From Bombyx mori (lineage: Eukaryota; Arthropoda; Insecta; Lepidoptera; Bombycidae): 64,000 bases of DNA. The stretch is from assembly GCF_030269925.1 (NCBI RefSeq), contig NC_085129.1, positions 12,825,501-12,889,500 of the forward strand, in the 5' to 3' direction. A model generated the notes under the pieces. The model saw only the letters and a list, made by a program, of their open reading frames with translations. It made no database searches and was not told the DNA's origin. Position numbers and translations under genes: made by a program. Of the stretch, positions 1 through 10,202 are shown piece by piece. Each line of letters opens with the position of its first letter. Position 1 is the stretch's first letter.

Positions 1-365
1 TCGTTTTCTTAACAGGTGTTAGGTAAATTAGCGTTTGTCATTCAAAACGGCCAGGCGTTGGTAAATATATACAATTAGTCTAAAGCCATTAACTCGTATT
101 ATTCTCGAGTGGCTGAACCAAGGCATTATCTGCTTAAAATCACGGATCGGAAGTACCGTTGGTTGGATCAAAAAAATACTAATGAGAGAAAAATATGGTT
201 GGTAAGTGAAGTTGGAGCGATAGCAGAGATCGTTTAACATCAGAGTACTACCTTCTATTAGAGAGTGAGCCAGAATATACTTTTGCAAAATAGGCCGTCT
301 TATCGCTAAAAGCGTATTTCCCGAGCGCTATGACATGTCCTTCTTCAAACGAGGCTTGTGGAGGG
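1..365. other. Mostly unassigned AT-rich spacer
   Basis: No supported gene. Around 291-322 there is a short minus-strand match to the LINE 3' tail seen at 1065-1215 (shared core cttatcgctaaaagcg). The 86-aa open frame at 28-288 has no recognisable motif and is at chance level for this composition. Confidence 0.5.
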
Positions 366-480
366 TATTAAGCGGTAGGCAGTGGCTTGTCACTGCTCCT
401 GGCATTGCCGATGTCCCTGAGCGACGGTAACCACTCAACATCAAGTGAGTCGCATGCTCGTCTGCCTATACGACAAAAAT
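366..480 (+). repeat. Second SINE family (SINE2), degenerate copy
   Basis: This copy begins ggtaggcagtggc, passes through gcgacggtaaccactcaaca and ends in gctcgtctgcctatacga. The same order of blocks recurs at 1254-1278 plus 2085-2175, 5448-5560, 12870-12985, 20719-20812 and 35138-35225. No open reading frame. It is described by its sequence because I cannot give a published name. Confidence 0.75.
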
Positions 481-735
481 TTACTGGTGGTAGGACCTCT
501 TGTGAGTCTTACTGGTGGTAGGAACTCTTGTGAGTCCGCGCGGGTAGGTACCACCGCCCTGCCTATTTCTGCCGTGAAGCAGTAATGCGTTTCGGTTTGA
601 AGGGTGGGGCAGCCGTTGTAACTGTACTTGAGACCTTAGAACTTAGATCTCAAGGTGGGTGGCGCATTTACGTCGTAGATGTCTATGGGCTGTGAGCTCG
701 TCCACCCATCTAGCAATAAAAATAATAATAATAAT
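481..735 (+). repeat. Bm1 SINE, headless copy with a 28-bp tandem duplication
   Basis: Matches the 3' two-thirds of Bm1: tactggtggtaggacctc, gccgtgaagcagtaatgcg, gagaccttagaactta, and the tail gctcgtccacccatctagc followed by AAT repeats. The first 28 bases are duplicated in tandem (481-508 and 509-536, one mismatch). A segment after gatgtctatgggct is missing. Confidence 0.85.
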
Positions 736-1040
736 GAATCGGTGCTTAATGTATTCCTCCATTCTTTATGTATAAAATAGCCTTGTGCCAATGATATACT
801 TGGTGCTGTGTATTAAATATGAAGATGAAATACAGTTGAAATAATAGTGAATTCCATGTAAGTCCTGGACTCGTAACTCAATTAGTCTGTTTTTCTTGTT
901 GATAAATTTAAAAAAAATATAAAAAACAAAACAATTAGAAAGCGAAACTGATTAAAAACATCGCTTGCGCAATTAATGACTTGCGCGATTTAAATGTACT
1001 TTTGAAATTTAATCTTTTTATTTATTTATTTTGGATGTCA
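736..1040. other. AT-rich spacer, nothing recognised
   Basis: AT-rich DNA with homopolymer runs. I see no gene, repeat-family boundary or RNA gene. Confidence 0.5.
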
Positions 1041-1216
1041 TAGTTCTCTCTGTCTCTCTGTTCTCTCTGTCCACCTGATGGTTGTCTGGAAGAGATCGCT
1101 CTTAGCGATAAGACCGCCAATTGTACTTTTTTATGTTTAATGTATCGCACTGTTTATTTGTTTTTTGGTGTACAATAAAGAATACTCTCTCTCTCTTTCT
1201 CCCTCTCTCTCTCTCG
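1041..1216 (+). mobile_element. LINE 3'-tail fragment with (TC)n simple repeats
   Basis: The core ggttgtctggaagagatcgc, gcgataagaccgccaattgt and gtacaataaagaata is the usual 3' untranslated end of a lepidopteran LINE. The same sequence occurs inverted at 6478-6635 and in part at 40565-40620. It is flanked by tctc/ctct microsatellite on both sides (1041-1072 and 1185-1216). No coding sequence remains. Confidence 0.6.
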
Positions 1217-1278
1217 TTTTATTAGCAAATGTATATACGATACGAGTATTAAACGGTAGGCAGTGGTTTTGGCTCTAC

Positions 1279-1862
1279 TATTGAAGGTCAAATATTTAGG
1301 CGTCACCTTCGACAGTAGGATGACATTCCGCCCCCACATCAAGACGGTACGCGACCGTGCCGCCTTCATTCTAGGACGTCTCTACCCGATGATATGTAGG
1401 AGAAGTAAAATGTCCCTTAGAAATAAGGTGACACTCTACAAAACTTGCATACGCCCCGTCATGACCTATGCAAGTGTAGTGTTCGCTCACGCGGCCCGCA
1501 TACACCTAAAATCATTTCAAATTATTCAATCCCGTTTTTGCAGGATAGCCGTCGGAGCCCCGTGGTTCGTCAGGAACGTCGACCTCCATGACGACCTGGA
1601 CTTAGAGTCCATCAGTAAGTATCTTCAGTCGGCGTCCATGCGCCACTTCGATAAAGCGGCACGACACGAGAACCCTCTCATCGTGGCCGCCGTTAACTAC
1701 ATTCCCGATCCTGCGGACAGAATGGAAAGCAGTCGACGTCGCCCTAAACACGTCATCTCGGATCCTCCCGATCCACTAACGGTGCTTTTAGGTACTTCAA
1801 GCACCGGTCACCGTTCTCGTCGAACCCGTCGCTTGCGACGAAGGGCTCGACGAGTAAATTAA
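1279..1862 (+). pseudogene. C-terminal remnant of a jockey-like LINE reverse transcriptase
   Basis: The frame is open from before the insertion junction to TAA at 1860-1862, about 194 LINE codons. It starts in the block YLGVTFDSRMTFRPHIK, which follows the catalytic YxDD region in many non-LTR reverse transcriptases. It continues through LYKTCIRPVMTYASVVF, typical of the thumb and C-terminal region of jockey-clade elements, and ends in an arginine-rich stretch (RRTRRLRRRARRVN). The palm motifs are missing through 5' truncation. The first codons of the longer open frame (before 1279) belong to the host SINE and are not coding. No upstream promoter is expected. The LINE-like identity is secure; the clade assignment is from memory of the family. 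Confidence 0.85.
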
Positions 1863-2076
1863 CTCTCAGACACAGCCCACTGAGTTTCTCGCCGGATCTT
1901 CTCAGTGGGTCGCGTTTCCGATCCGGTGGTAGATTCTGCGAAGCACGACTCTTGCTAGGGTTCGTGTTAGCAACATCGTCAGGTTTGAGCCCCGTGAGCT
2001 CACCTACTAAAGTTAGGGTTACGCTGACATAGCCGCTAGGGCTATCAGCTTAGGTAGGAAAAAAAAAAAAAAAAAA
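1279..2076 (+). mobile_element. 5'-truncated jockey-like LINE, 798 bp, with 8-bp TSD
   Basis: The body runs from the C-terminal end of a reverse-transcriptase ORF through a 3' untranslated region (cccactgagtttctcgccgg, ggtggtagattctgcgaagc, gctatcagcttaggtagg) to a poly-A tail at 2059-2076. It is flanked by perfect duplications ggctctac at 1271-1278 and 2077-2084. All upstream LINE sequence (ORF1, endonuclease, catalytic RT motifs) is absent, so the copy cannot move itself. Its 3' region recurs at least seven times in the window. Confidence 0.9.
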
Positions 2077-2175
2077 GGCTCTACCCCTGCCATTGCTGAC
2101 GTCCATGGGCGACGCTCCATTCACCACCAGGTGGGCCGTATGCTCGTTCTGCTCAAAAGGGCAATAAAAAAAAAC

Positions 2176-2496
2176 CTAATCGCTGACATAATATTTTCTA
2201 GATTAGTTTTCGTATTTACAAATTCCGAATAAAAAAACATTAGAGATATCGGTCTAGCGAGCAAAAACACCCACTTGTCAGAAGACCTTCACTTTGACCT
2301 TCAACCCTATAACGATGCACAGGGTTTTATGAGTTGATACACAATATTACATAGTACAAGTACTTGCAGTTTATTAAATGGTCTTTCTCGCTCTTTCTCA
2401 GTGAATATTTGTAAGCGACCCCGGTTTGCTCTAGGTATTGGCGGAGACTTGAGATTTGTAAACTCAACAAGCGACGGCGACTACTTACCATTCGAA
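2176..2496. other. AT-rich spacer
   Basis: No supported gene. The 113-aa minus-strand open frame at 2327-2668 runs into the Bm1 SINE and has no family motif. Confidence 0.45.
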
Positions 2497-2809
2497 ATCG
2501 TCGTGGCCTAAAGGATAAAACGTCCGGTGCATTCGTATCTTGCGATGCAACGGTGTTCGAATCCCGCAGGCGCGTACCAATTTTTCTAATGAAATACGTA
2601 CTCAACAAATGACGATTGACACGATTGACTTCCACGGTGAAGGAATAACATCGTGTAATAAAAATCAAACTTTGTAACTATACTGAGACCTTAGAACTTA
2701 TATCTCCAGGTGGGTGGCGCATTTACGTTGTAAATGTCAATGGGCTCCAGTAACCACTTAACACCAGGTGGGCTGTGAGCTCGTCCACCCATCTAAGCAA
2801 TAAAAAAAA
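2497..2809 (+). repeat. Bm1 SINE with tRNA-like head, internally deleted
   Basis: Contains the tRNA-derived head with A-box-like gtcgtggcctaaagg and B-box ggtgttcgaatcc, then cttccacggtgaaggaataa and cgtgtaataaaaatcaaac. It then jumps to ttgtaactatactgagacc and ends in tctaagcaataaaaaaaa. The middle block (actggtggtagg to gggcagcc) is deleted. A short SINE2-like scrap (tgggccgtatg) follows at 2810-2840. Confidence 0.88.
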
Positions 2810-2840
2810 GTGGGCCGTATGTTTCCTGCCTCCAAACCCA

Positions 2841-3393
2841 ATTAAAAGACGCTTTAGATAAGGGTGAAAGGCTAAATTTTATTTCAGCGAATTTTTTGTA
2901 ATTTTACAGGAGAGTCATAATAAATATAAAATTTGAAAAAAAATACCATACTAAAAAAAATCTTTAGTTATTTCAATGGAGTAAGTAAACTTAGTTGAAA
3001 TTCAATTAAAAACATCGCACTGTTGATGTTAATACCAAACAAAATCCAACTTTAATTAGAAGGCTAAATGTCGCTAAAACCAAATAATCTTCTACCCTTC
3101 GACATTATTCTACTTATGCTTCTTCTCATCGTGAAATTCGTTCTCGAACTTAAACACTAGAAACTTGTTAATTTTCCGTCAAATATTAGACAATACTCTA
3201 TAATTACGTTTGCAGTGTTGCAGCCCTAATAATTGTCACGTATTCAACATCGCACGCACCGTTGTGAAACGGCAGATAATATTTTACTAACGATATGTAC
3301 GAAGCCTAATGATTTTGTTGTTCGCGGTTTGGCTATTTATGATAAAGAGCAGAGTATCTGCAGTTGTTTGAGCAGCTAAGCGAGATTAGGCTT
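2841..3393. other. AT-rich spacer, nothing recognised
   Basis: No gene, repeat core or RNA gene that I can support. Confidence 0.45.
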
Positions 3394-3475
3394 TTGATGT
3401 CTATGGGCTCCGGTAAGTACTTATCGCCGGGTGCATCATGAACTGATCTGCTTATTCAAAGCAATAAAAACTGAA
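3394..3475 (+). repeat. Bm1 3'-end fragment, degenerate
   Basis: Carries gatgtctatgggctccggta followed by a diverged accacttaacaccaggtggg block and ends in aaagcaataaaaac, the Bm1 terminal pattern. Confidence 0.6.
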
Positions 3476-3617
3476 GAGAGCAATAAAAACTACTTTATTG
3501 ACATTAATATGAAATTACTAACTGACGCGGTAAACGTTGTTTTGTCACATAAATTATTTCTAGGAAAGATAAATAATCTATATACCGACTGCAGCACCAT
3601 CTGCCGGGCTGATTTGT

Positions 3618-3735
3618 GAATCTAATCCATGCAAGGCGCCCCCCAAATGCATACAAAAAAATTCATTCAAATCGGCTTAGCCGCTTAGGAGGAGTGCAGT
3701 GAAATACACCCGTACAGTAGAATGATATATATATA
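3618..3735. repeat. Probable LINE-tail-like interspersed repeat
   Basis: The block attcaaatcggcttagccgc followed by gtgcagtgaaatacacccg and a tatatataaag end resembles the short tails of lepidopteran interspersed repeats. No second copy in this window confirms it. Confidence 0.35.
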
Positions 3736-4880
3736 AAGATTACTATAAAATGAAGTAAAAAAATTGAGCCTTATCTAGACTTTTATTTAGAAATACTAGA
3801 AATGCATTAAATGAAATAAATACATACCTAATATTAATAGAATAAAATTTAAAATTAAATTTATCACGACATAAAAACCTGCCAACGCGTTGTAATGCAG
3901 AACACGGCTTGAACATTTAGTTCTGTCAATATAATTTATAGCTTCGCGCGAAACGTCGCAAAATCATTAATGTAAAAATCCTAAGTACTAGTTAAATAAA
4001 TTTCTATACAGTAAACATTTAAATTAATTGGCAATCCGCTTTTGAGAGCATATTTAACCTTCGTGTCTATAATATCCGCTATGTTAGCCCAACTAGTGGG
4101 AGTTTGGACATTTGTCAGGTCACACGTTTGCTTGGCCAATATTTGCAAACGTTGGTGTGAATTTGCGAATTTACTGCTACTGCCGGCTAATTAGCAAACG
4201 TGTTTCGCGCTTTAGCCGTCAATGTGTGTTTGAGAATGTAAAGTGCGATTTTGGCACTATGGTTAGATTATGATACATATCGTCTTTTCGCATTAAAAGT
4301 GTACAATTTGTAAAAATAATCGAAATTGAGTTAATATGCGGAATCATTTGGTATCCCCAGTATTTTTCTCATAAATATTGTCAAAAGAGCGAAGTTTAGT
4401 TCTAGTTTTTTTTTTTAATTTACCTATGTTTTGACTACTATTAACAAAATTAATACATAATTTTATCTTACTTTAAAAGACAGATAATGTAACTGGTAAA
4501 AAAAAGGAAACGTTCCAAAGATGATTAATATTAAAAATATCACATGTTACACCTTTAAAACACTCTCCTGTAAAATTAGTAAGTTTTGAGATTATACAAT
4601 TTTAATGCGAGAGGTCGATATTTGTGAGTTCTATTGTCCTGAATTTTCAATTTGAAGGTTACCTTTCTGATTGTTTTTGGAAGCGGACGGCTGCATCTTT
4701 GAACTATAAGCATGAATCCTGTTTCTTTGTTTAGTTGCTGTTATTTTTGTGGACGCGCGGGCAATCACTTCGTATAAACCTTCTTAGTATTTATGTCCGT
4801 ATCAAGCTGAAATTGAAAAATAAAAATAACAAAATACGTATAATTTCACGTAAGCACACTTGATATGGTTAATAATGTAT
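3736..4880. other. AT-rich spacer, nothing recognised
   Basis: About 1.1 kb with no open frame above chance, no splice-flanked GC-rich exon and no repeat core shared with the rest of the window. Confidence 0.45.
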
Positions 4881-5169
4881 AGATATATATAAAAATGAAT
4901 TGCTGTTCGTTAGTCTCGCTAAAACTCGAGAACGGCTGGACCGATTTGACTAATTTTGATCTTGAATTATTTGTGAAAATCCAGAGAAGGTTCAAAAGGT
5001 AGATAAATATGAAAATGCTCGGAATTTAATAAAAGTTGCAATTTTGTTTTCTCTTTGATGTGTCCCCCGTCGGACGGATTCCTTTTGTTGGTTTTAAATT
5101 TATTTTATATAAAAGTTTAGGTCTTTTATTTATCGATTAAGGCACTACGAAGTCTGCCGGGTCAGCTAG
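4881..5169 (+). mobile_element. Helitron-like non-autonomous element, copy A
   Basis: About 290 bp, closely similar to 26028-26323 (shared blocks gaattgctgttcgttagtct, ctcgctaaaactcgagaac, tcgacggattccttttgtt-like, ctacgaagtctgccgggtc). Ends in CTAG followed by T, as expected of a Helitron 3' end. The 5' end is slightly diverged. No Rep/helicase coding. Confidence 0.65.
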
Positions 5170-5363
5170 TATATAGAATAAATATGATTCCAGTTAGGAA
5201 ATTGAAAATTAATTTTAGCTTTGTTCTATTAATTCATTGATAAGGCAATTGCATATTGTTTATTCTAATTTAGGTAAATGAGTGTACGACCCTAACTTGA
5301 TAGTAAGTTGTCAAAAGTTACGGCGGTGACCACAGTGGCACAGCCGAGTTTTTGGCTACTACC

Positions 5364-5675
5364 TAAGATATCTTTTATTGCTCAAATGGGTACATGAGCT
5401 CACGGTCCGTCTGATGCTAGTGGTTACCAAAGCCCATACACCCAGCGGTTAACGGCAACGGTAAGCAGAAGGTTGGCTTTGTCCTTGGCATTTCTGACGT
5501 CCATGGGCGACGGTAACCATTCACCATCGGGTGGGCCGTGTGCTCGTCTGCCTGCAAGGGCTCGCCACCTACCTTGAGACATGAGTTCTAAATTCTACGG
5601 TAAAATGTGCAACGGCTGCCCCTTCAAGCCGAAGCTGCTTCACGACAGTAATAGGCAGAATGGTATTACCTAGCC
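5364..5675 (-). repeat. Bm1 SINE (minus) interrupted by SINE2
   Basis: Tail-side sequence attgctcaaatgggtacatg with gagctcacggtccgtctgat (5364-5447) and head-side sequence gccacctaccttgagacatg to ataggcagaatggtattacc (5562-5675) are the two halves of a reverse-oriented Bm1. The interval between them is filled by another SINE. Strongly diverged. Confidence 0.75.
5448..5561 (+). repeat. SINE2 copy nested in Bm1
   Basis: Carries ggctttgtccttggcatttc, gacgtccatgggcgacggta, ccattcaccatcgggtgggc and gctcgtctgcctgcaagggc in SINE2 order. It sits between the two halves of a reversed Bm1, so it arrived later. Confidence 0.75.
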
Positions 5676-5845
5676 GAAGTGTTATAGGCGACCTTATTGC
5701 CGGTATTGAAATTATTCCTCAAATCTCGTTTGCAGAAGAACATGCCGTCGAGCGTGTGGGACGGCGGAAGGGAGGGAGCTTAAGCTTGTCCAATAAAATT
5801 AGTTTCTTCTTGGCATGAAAGTAATTAAAAATCTCTTGTTTGCAG

Positions 5846-5924
5846 GTTGTTAGCGGTGCAGGGGGCGTGCGGTGATGAGCCGCGAGCGCCCGCGTTCGAC
5901 ACATGCATGTCGCCCGTGCATCCG
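5846..5924 (+). CDS. Candidate internal exon: signal-peptide end plus Reeler-like N-terminus
   Basis: A 79-bp GC-rich island in AT-rich DNA, preceded by a good acceptor (tctcttgtttgcag, AG at 5844-5845) and followed by GTCAGT at 5925. Only the frame starting at 5847 is open throughout; it gives LLAVQGACGDEPRAPAF then DTCMSPVHP (26 codons), with a stop soon after in the intron. LLAVQGACG looks like the end of a signal peptide. The mature start resembles the opening of a Reeler domain (a GAP-x-AC-x-M-x-P-x-H-like pattern), as in insect Reeler/defence proteins and the ferric-chelate-reductase-1 family; this is motif recall, not a search result. The exon would need an upstream exon supplying the initiator Met and two bases of the first codon. 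GTCAGT is a less common donor. A second acceptor-like tctcgtttgcag at about 5724-5735 has no credible exon after it. The exon call is moderately supported; the family call is tentative. Confidence 0.5.
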
Positions 5925-5958
5925 GTCAGTAAATAGATGATAATAAGATATTAAATTA

Positions 5959-6433
5959 TTTTTTTTTTTTTTCCTACCTAAGCTGATAGCCCTAGCGGCT
6001 ATGTCAGCGTAACCCTAACTTTAGTAGGTGAGCTCACAGGGCTCAAACCAGACGATGTTGCTAACACGAACCCTAGCAAGAGCCGTGCTTCGCAGAATCT
6101 ACCACCGGATCGGAAACGCGACCCACTGAGAAGATCCGGCGAGAAACTCAGTGGGCTGTGTCTGAGAGTTAATTTACTCGTAGAGCCCTTCGTCGCAAGC
6201 GACGGGTTCGACGAGAACGGTGACCGGTGCTTGAAGTACCTAAAAGCACCGTTAGTGGATCGGGAGGATCCGAGATGACGTGTTTTGGGCGACGTCGACT
6301 GCTTTCCATTCTGTCCGCAGGGTCGGGAATGTAGTTACCGGCGGCCACGATGAGAGGGTTCTCGTGTCGTGCCGCTTTATCGAAGTGGCGCATGGACGCC
6401 GACTGCAGATACTTACTGATGGACTCTAAGTCC
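5959..6433 (-). mobile_element. 5'-truncated jockey-like LINE copy (minus), 475 bp
   Basis: Same family as 1279-2076: poly-T at 5959-5970, reversed 3' untranslated region, then the ORF end up to ggactctaagtcc. Flanking tattaaatta (5949-5958) and tatttaattt (6434-6443) may be a decayed 10-bp duplication with two mismatches. Confidence 0.85.
6169..6433 (-). pseudogene. LINE reverse-transcriptase C-terminal remnant (minus)
   Basis: The open frame reads MRHFDKAARHENPLIVAA and continues to RRTRRLRRRALRVN and a stop. It is nearly identical to the end of the ORF at 1279-1862, with A/V and A/G differences. Only about the last 88 LINE codons remain, all downstream of the catalytic domain, so it is non-functional. 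Confidence 0.85.
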
Positions 6434-6469
6434 TATTTAATTTAATTTTTTTCTTCGTAGATATATTGT

Positions 6470-6635
6470 CGAGTAAGAGAGAGAGAGAGAGAAAGCGAGA
6501 GACAGAAAGAGAGAGTATTCTTTATTGTATACAAAATGAATAAACAATGCGAAACATTAAATACAAAAAAAGTACAATTGGCGGTCTTATCGCTGAAAGC
6601 GATCACTTCTAGACAACCATCAGGTAATTAATAAT
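6470..6635 (-). mobile_element. LINE 3'-tail fragment (minus) with (GA)n
   Basis: Reverse complement of the tail at 1041-1216: gagagaga-type repeats, gtattctttattgtatac, gtacaattggcggtcttatc and agacaaccatcagg. Little coding capacity. Confidence 0.6.
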
Positions 6636-6741
6636 TATTTGGAAACGAATGTCACGTGGTGTACTTATCGATTGAAATATATGTAAATATATACATATAA
6701 GCACACAAATACATATGAGCTCACGGATCAACAACTTAATG

Positions 6742-6892
6742 CCCACTACCCATGTTGAGACATGAATTCTATTTGTCAGTTTTCACTACAAGGGCTATCC
6801 CACCCGTCAAACCGAAACGCATTACTGCTTCACGGCAGAAATAGGCAGGGTGGTGGCGTCCATGTGGGAACGCAAGTCCTCCTACTACCACT
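6742..6892 (-). repeat. Bm1 SINE fragment (minus)
   Basis: Contains aaaccgaaacgcattactgc, ttcacggcagaaataggcag and a diverged tcctcctactaccact end, the reverse complement of the Bm1 middle block. Confidence 0.8.
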
Positions 6893-7835
6893 AAATAATC
6901 CACTAAATAATAATAAAAATATAAGCAGTGTTACACGAATCTTGAGAATAACTTAAAAAAGAAAATTTGAACATTAGAAATTAAGTAAGAAGTTAAATAT
7001 TAATTAGAGTCAACTTATAATGAATTTAATCGCATGTATGGATGTCGGGACTCAGCTCTCACTTCACTAAAACTAAATTCACCTTTGACAGCTGTTCCAA
7101 CTAACTATTTTTCTTATAAATTTTGCTTCTGACTATGTTGGCACTTGTAAGTGGTACTAAGCCGTATAATTAGAATTACAGGATCATAACAGCTCGTGGC
7201 TTTCGTTAGCCTCAAATGACGTCACGCGCGAAAAAATCACGCCAATTTTGAAAATCTAAGACCTGCCCTTTTCCTCATTGTCTTTTATAACCATTCGATA
7301 CTAAGTACACGAACCAAACATTTAAATTGATTTATTACTAAATTAATTTTATGCACATATCTGTTTCAAATTTAATCAATTTGATTTACGAAACATTGTA
7401 TCATACTGTTTGTCACGAGTCTTCAATTTAATACCGTCTAAGTAAATTCATCAATTTCATTACAAACTGACATCCTTAGTATTACGCACTAATGGAAAAC
7501 TAGCGAACGCAGACGGCTTTCCTATTGGAATCCAATAACGCGGGGAATTAATTGCTTTTCTTAACATTACAGGCTTCGATTCATTACAACATGAAGTAGC
7601 CAATTTATTCTGAACGGCTTCTGTATTGGAAATAGATTGTGCGTTCTTACCGTTTGATATAGTGTCGGGAGGTGATTATAGTAATATGTTTTACGGGATC
7701 TGTAGACGCGTCTGATGGATAGAGCAACGTTTCGATTTTGACATATTAAAAGATAGTGTAATGTGATAAGAAATTAATATGAATTGTAAAGTATAAAATA
7801 TATTATAGACACGTTTCTATCTTTATCTTACCTTT
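6893..7835. other. AT-rich spacer, nothing recognised
   Basis: No supported gene or repeat core. The sequence is simple AT-rich DNA with no splice-flanked GC-rich island. Confidence 0.45.
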
Positions 7836-8180
<345 letters not shown>

Positions 8181-8580
8181 TCCCGACATCTATTGGCGAA
8201 TAATAATACTATTTTTCTTAATTGAGGGCAACTAACCGCTTTAAAGACACAACAAGATGGCGTTATCAAAAAAAAATCGGGCAAAGCTCGGTCATCGTCT
8301 AGTGAAAATTATGCGTGGTTGTTACAATTACGTTTCTTTGATAGCCGTGATAACGAAAATTGTAAAGTTATTTATTAATAATGACATAAAAAACGACATT
8401 CATTTGTACAAGTATTTTTTATTGTTAGACTACTTATGTCTAGTTATTTATGTATTATTCTGAATTATTTATTTGAAGATTATGTTTTGGCGTTAAATTA
8501 CCGTATCCAAGGCATGAGTGAATTTGAGCGCTTTTGTTTTGAAAATATAGTTTAAATAGTAAATTGATGCAAAGCTGTTA

Positions 8581-8820
8581 GTGCTGGTAGGACGTCTCGT
8601 GAGTCCGCACGGGCAGGGTATCACCACCCTGCCTATTTCTGCCGGGAAGCAGTAATGCGTTTCGGTGTGAAGGGTGGGGCAGCCGTTGTAACTACACTGA
8701 GACCTTACAACTATATCTCAAGGTGGGTGGCGGCATTTACTTTGTACATGTCTATGGGCTCCGGCAACCACTTAACACCAGGCGGGCTGTAAGCTCGTCC
8801 ACCCATCTAAAAAAAAGATT
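8581..8820 (+). repeat. Bm1 SINE, headless copy (left arm of an inverted pair)
   Basis: Runs from ctggtaggacgtctcgtgag through gggaagcagtaatgcgtttc to gctcgtccacccatctaaaa. The tail abuts the tail of an oppositely oriented Bm1. Confidence 0.9.
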
Positions 8821-9066
8821 TTTTTTGTTTTTTTTTTTTGCTTAGATGGGTGGACGAGCTCACATCCCACCTAGTGTTAAGTGGTTACTGGAGCCCCTAG
8901 ACATCTGCACTGTAAATGCGCTACCCACCTTGAGATATAAGTTCTAAGGTCTCAGTATAGTTACAACGGCTGCCCCACCCTTCAAACCGAAACGCATTAC
9001 TGCTTCACGGCAGAAATAGGCGGGGTGGCGGTACCTACCCGTGCGGACTCACAGAGGTCCTACCCC
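8821..9066 (-). repeat. Bm1 SINE, headless copy (right arm of an inverted pair)
   Basis: Starts with poly-T and gcttagatgggtggacgagc, then aaaccgaaacgcattactgc and ends tcacagaggtcctaccccc. Together with 8581-8820 it forms a tail-to-tail inverted repeat with arms of about 240 bp. Confidence 0.92.
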
Positions 9067-9779
9067 CATTTACCTAAACATTCGTTTACAAAAATACATA
9101 ATGTTTACTAAACATAATTAAATTAAAGTTGTTAGTAATTTACAATGTGAAGAACAATTAAGTATACAAAGCCGGAATAAAATCCGAAACAGATATAATT
9201 ACGGATACATTCATTCAAAACGAAAATTCACAAAAACAATGTAGACAAGTTAGTTGGGAACATTTCAAAATTACTCATACTTCCATAGGTTCGCTTCTCA
9301 AGGCATAATGGAGTAATAAAGCTCAGGTAAAATTTTCTTATAAACTTTCATGGTTATTACCCTAATTGCTTCACTTTCACTTCGCCTATTAATATTAATG
9401 TGTATGAAAATGCAAACAATTCGCAGTCGACGACCCAGTGACACGAATCTAATTAGGGTCATATAATTGTTTTGATTATGTTATTTGAGTTGTTTTACGG
9501 TTTTTTGGCTTGAAAAAAAAAAAAACTTTTTTGCATTCAGTTTAGGATCGGTTTTGTTTAAAATTTAATTAGTCATGAAAATTGTGATTCTAATTAATCG
9601 GCTGTCTTATTTGAAGTGTCCGTCGTCTGATGGATATATTGCGTTGTGTATTTACATTTACGTTTCAATTGATGACTTTGTAATAATTTTGCATTTAATT
9701 TTGTTTGTTTTGTTCTAATGAATTAATAATTTTTTAATATATATATAAATATTTTACTAACAATCACGCCACGTTAACC
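9067..9779. other. AT-rich spacer, nothing recognised
   Basis: No gene, splice-flanked island or recognisable repeat. Confidence 0.45.
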
Positions 9780-10003
9780 TGTCCCGTGATAAGTTCGTAA
9801 AGAACTTGTGTTACAGGTACCATATATCGGAAATAAATGTAAGATTTTTATTATACACATACATATATTTAATATACATCCATAACCCTGGAAAAGACAT
9901 TTATATTTATCATACAAATATCTTCCCTTGGCGGGATTCGAACCCGCGACCCCCTAGTGTAGTGACCATGTCACTTACCACTACACCAGACGGACGAAAA
10001 AGA
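9780..10003 (-). repeat. tRNA-derived SINE (minus), not Bm1
   Basis: Read on the minus strand it opens gtccgtctggtgtagtggta (A-box-like) with B-box ggttcgaatcc, then a tRNA-unrelated body ending near tacctgtaacacaagttc and a short inverted motif around gaacttatcacggg. The acceptor stem does not pair over seven bases, so this is a SINE head and not a working tRNA gene. Confidence 0.7.
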
Positions 10004-10202
10004 TTGAAAGATTGAAAACGAATAAGGATAGGTACTCATTTTTCATGAACGACTTCTATTCATAATATTGGTAAGACTAGACTTGTAAGATAGATTAACT
10101 TGTACGGGTGGACACGAGCGCTGGACCATCCATCCCACTTTTGCCACGAAAGTGGGAAATCCGAAATGAATGACTCATGAAATATTATTCAAATACGACT
10201 GT

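Larger units (their letters stand above)
1254..2175 (+). repeat. SINE2 copy split by a LINE insertion
   Basis: The left part (1254-1278, ggtaggcagtggttttggct...) and the right part (2077-2175, ggctctacccctgccattgc to gggcaataaaaaa) join into one SINE2 sequence if the LINE between them and one copy of the 8-bp duplication are ignored. The SINE is therefore older than the LINE. Confidence 0.85.

Noticed and set aside
5724..5780. Second acceptor-like site (tctcgtttgcag) before the Reeler-like exon
   Set aside because: The sequence after it lacks a donor and has no open frame that joins sensibly to the exon at 5846.
9920..10003. A possible tRNA gene on the minus strand
   Set aside because: A and B boxes are present but the acceptor stem does not pair and the sequence continues into a SINE body.
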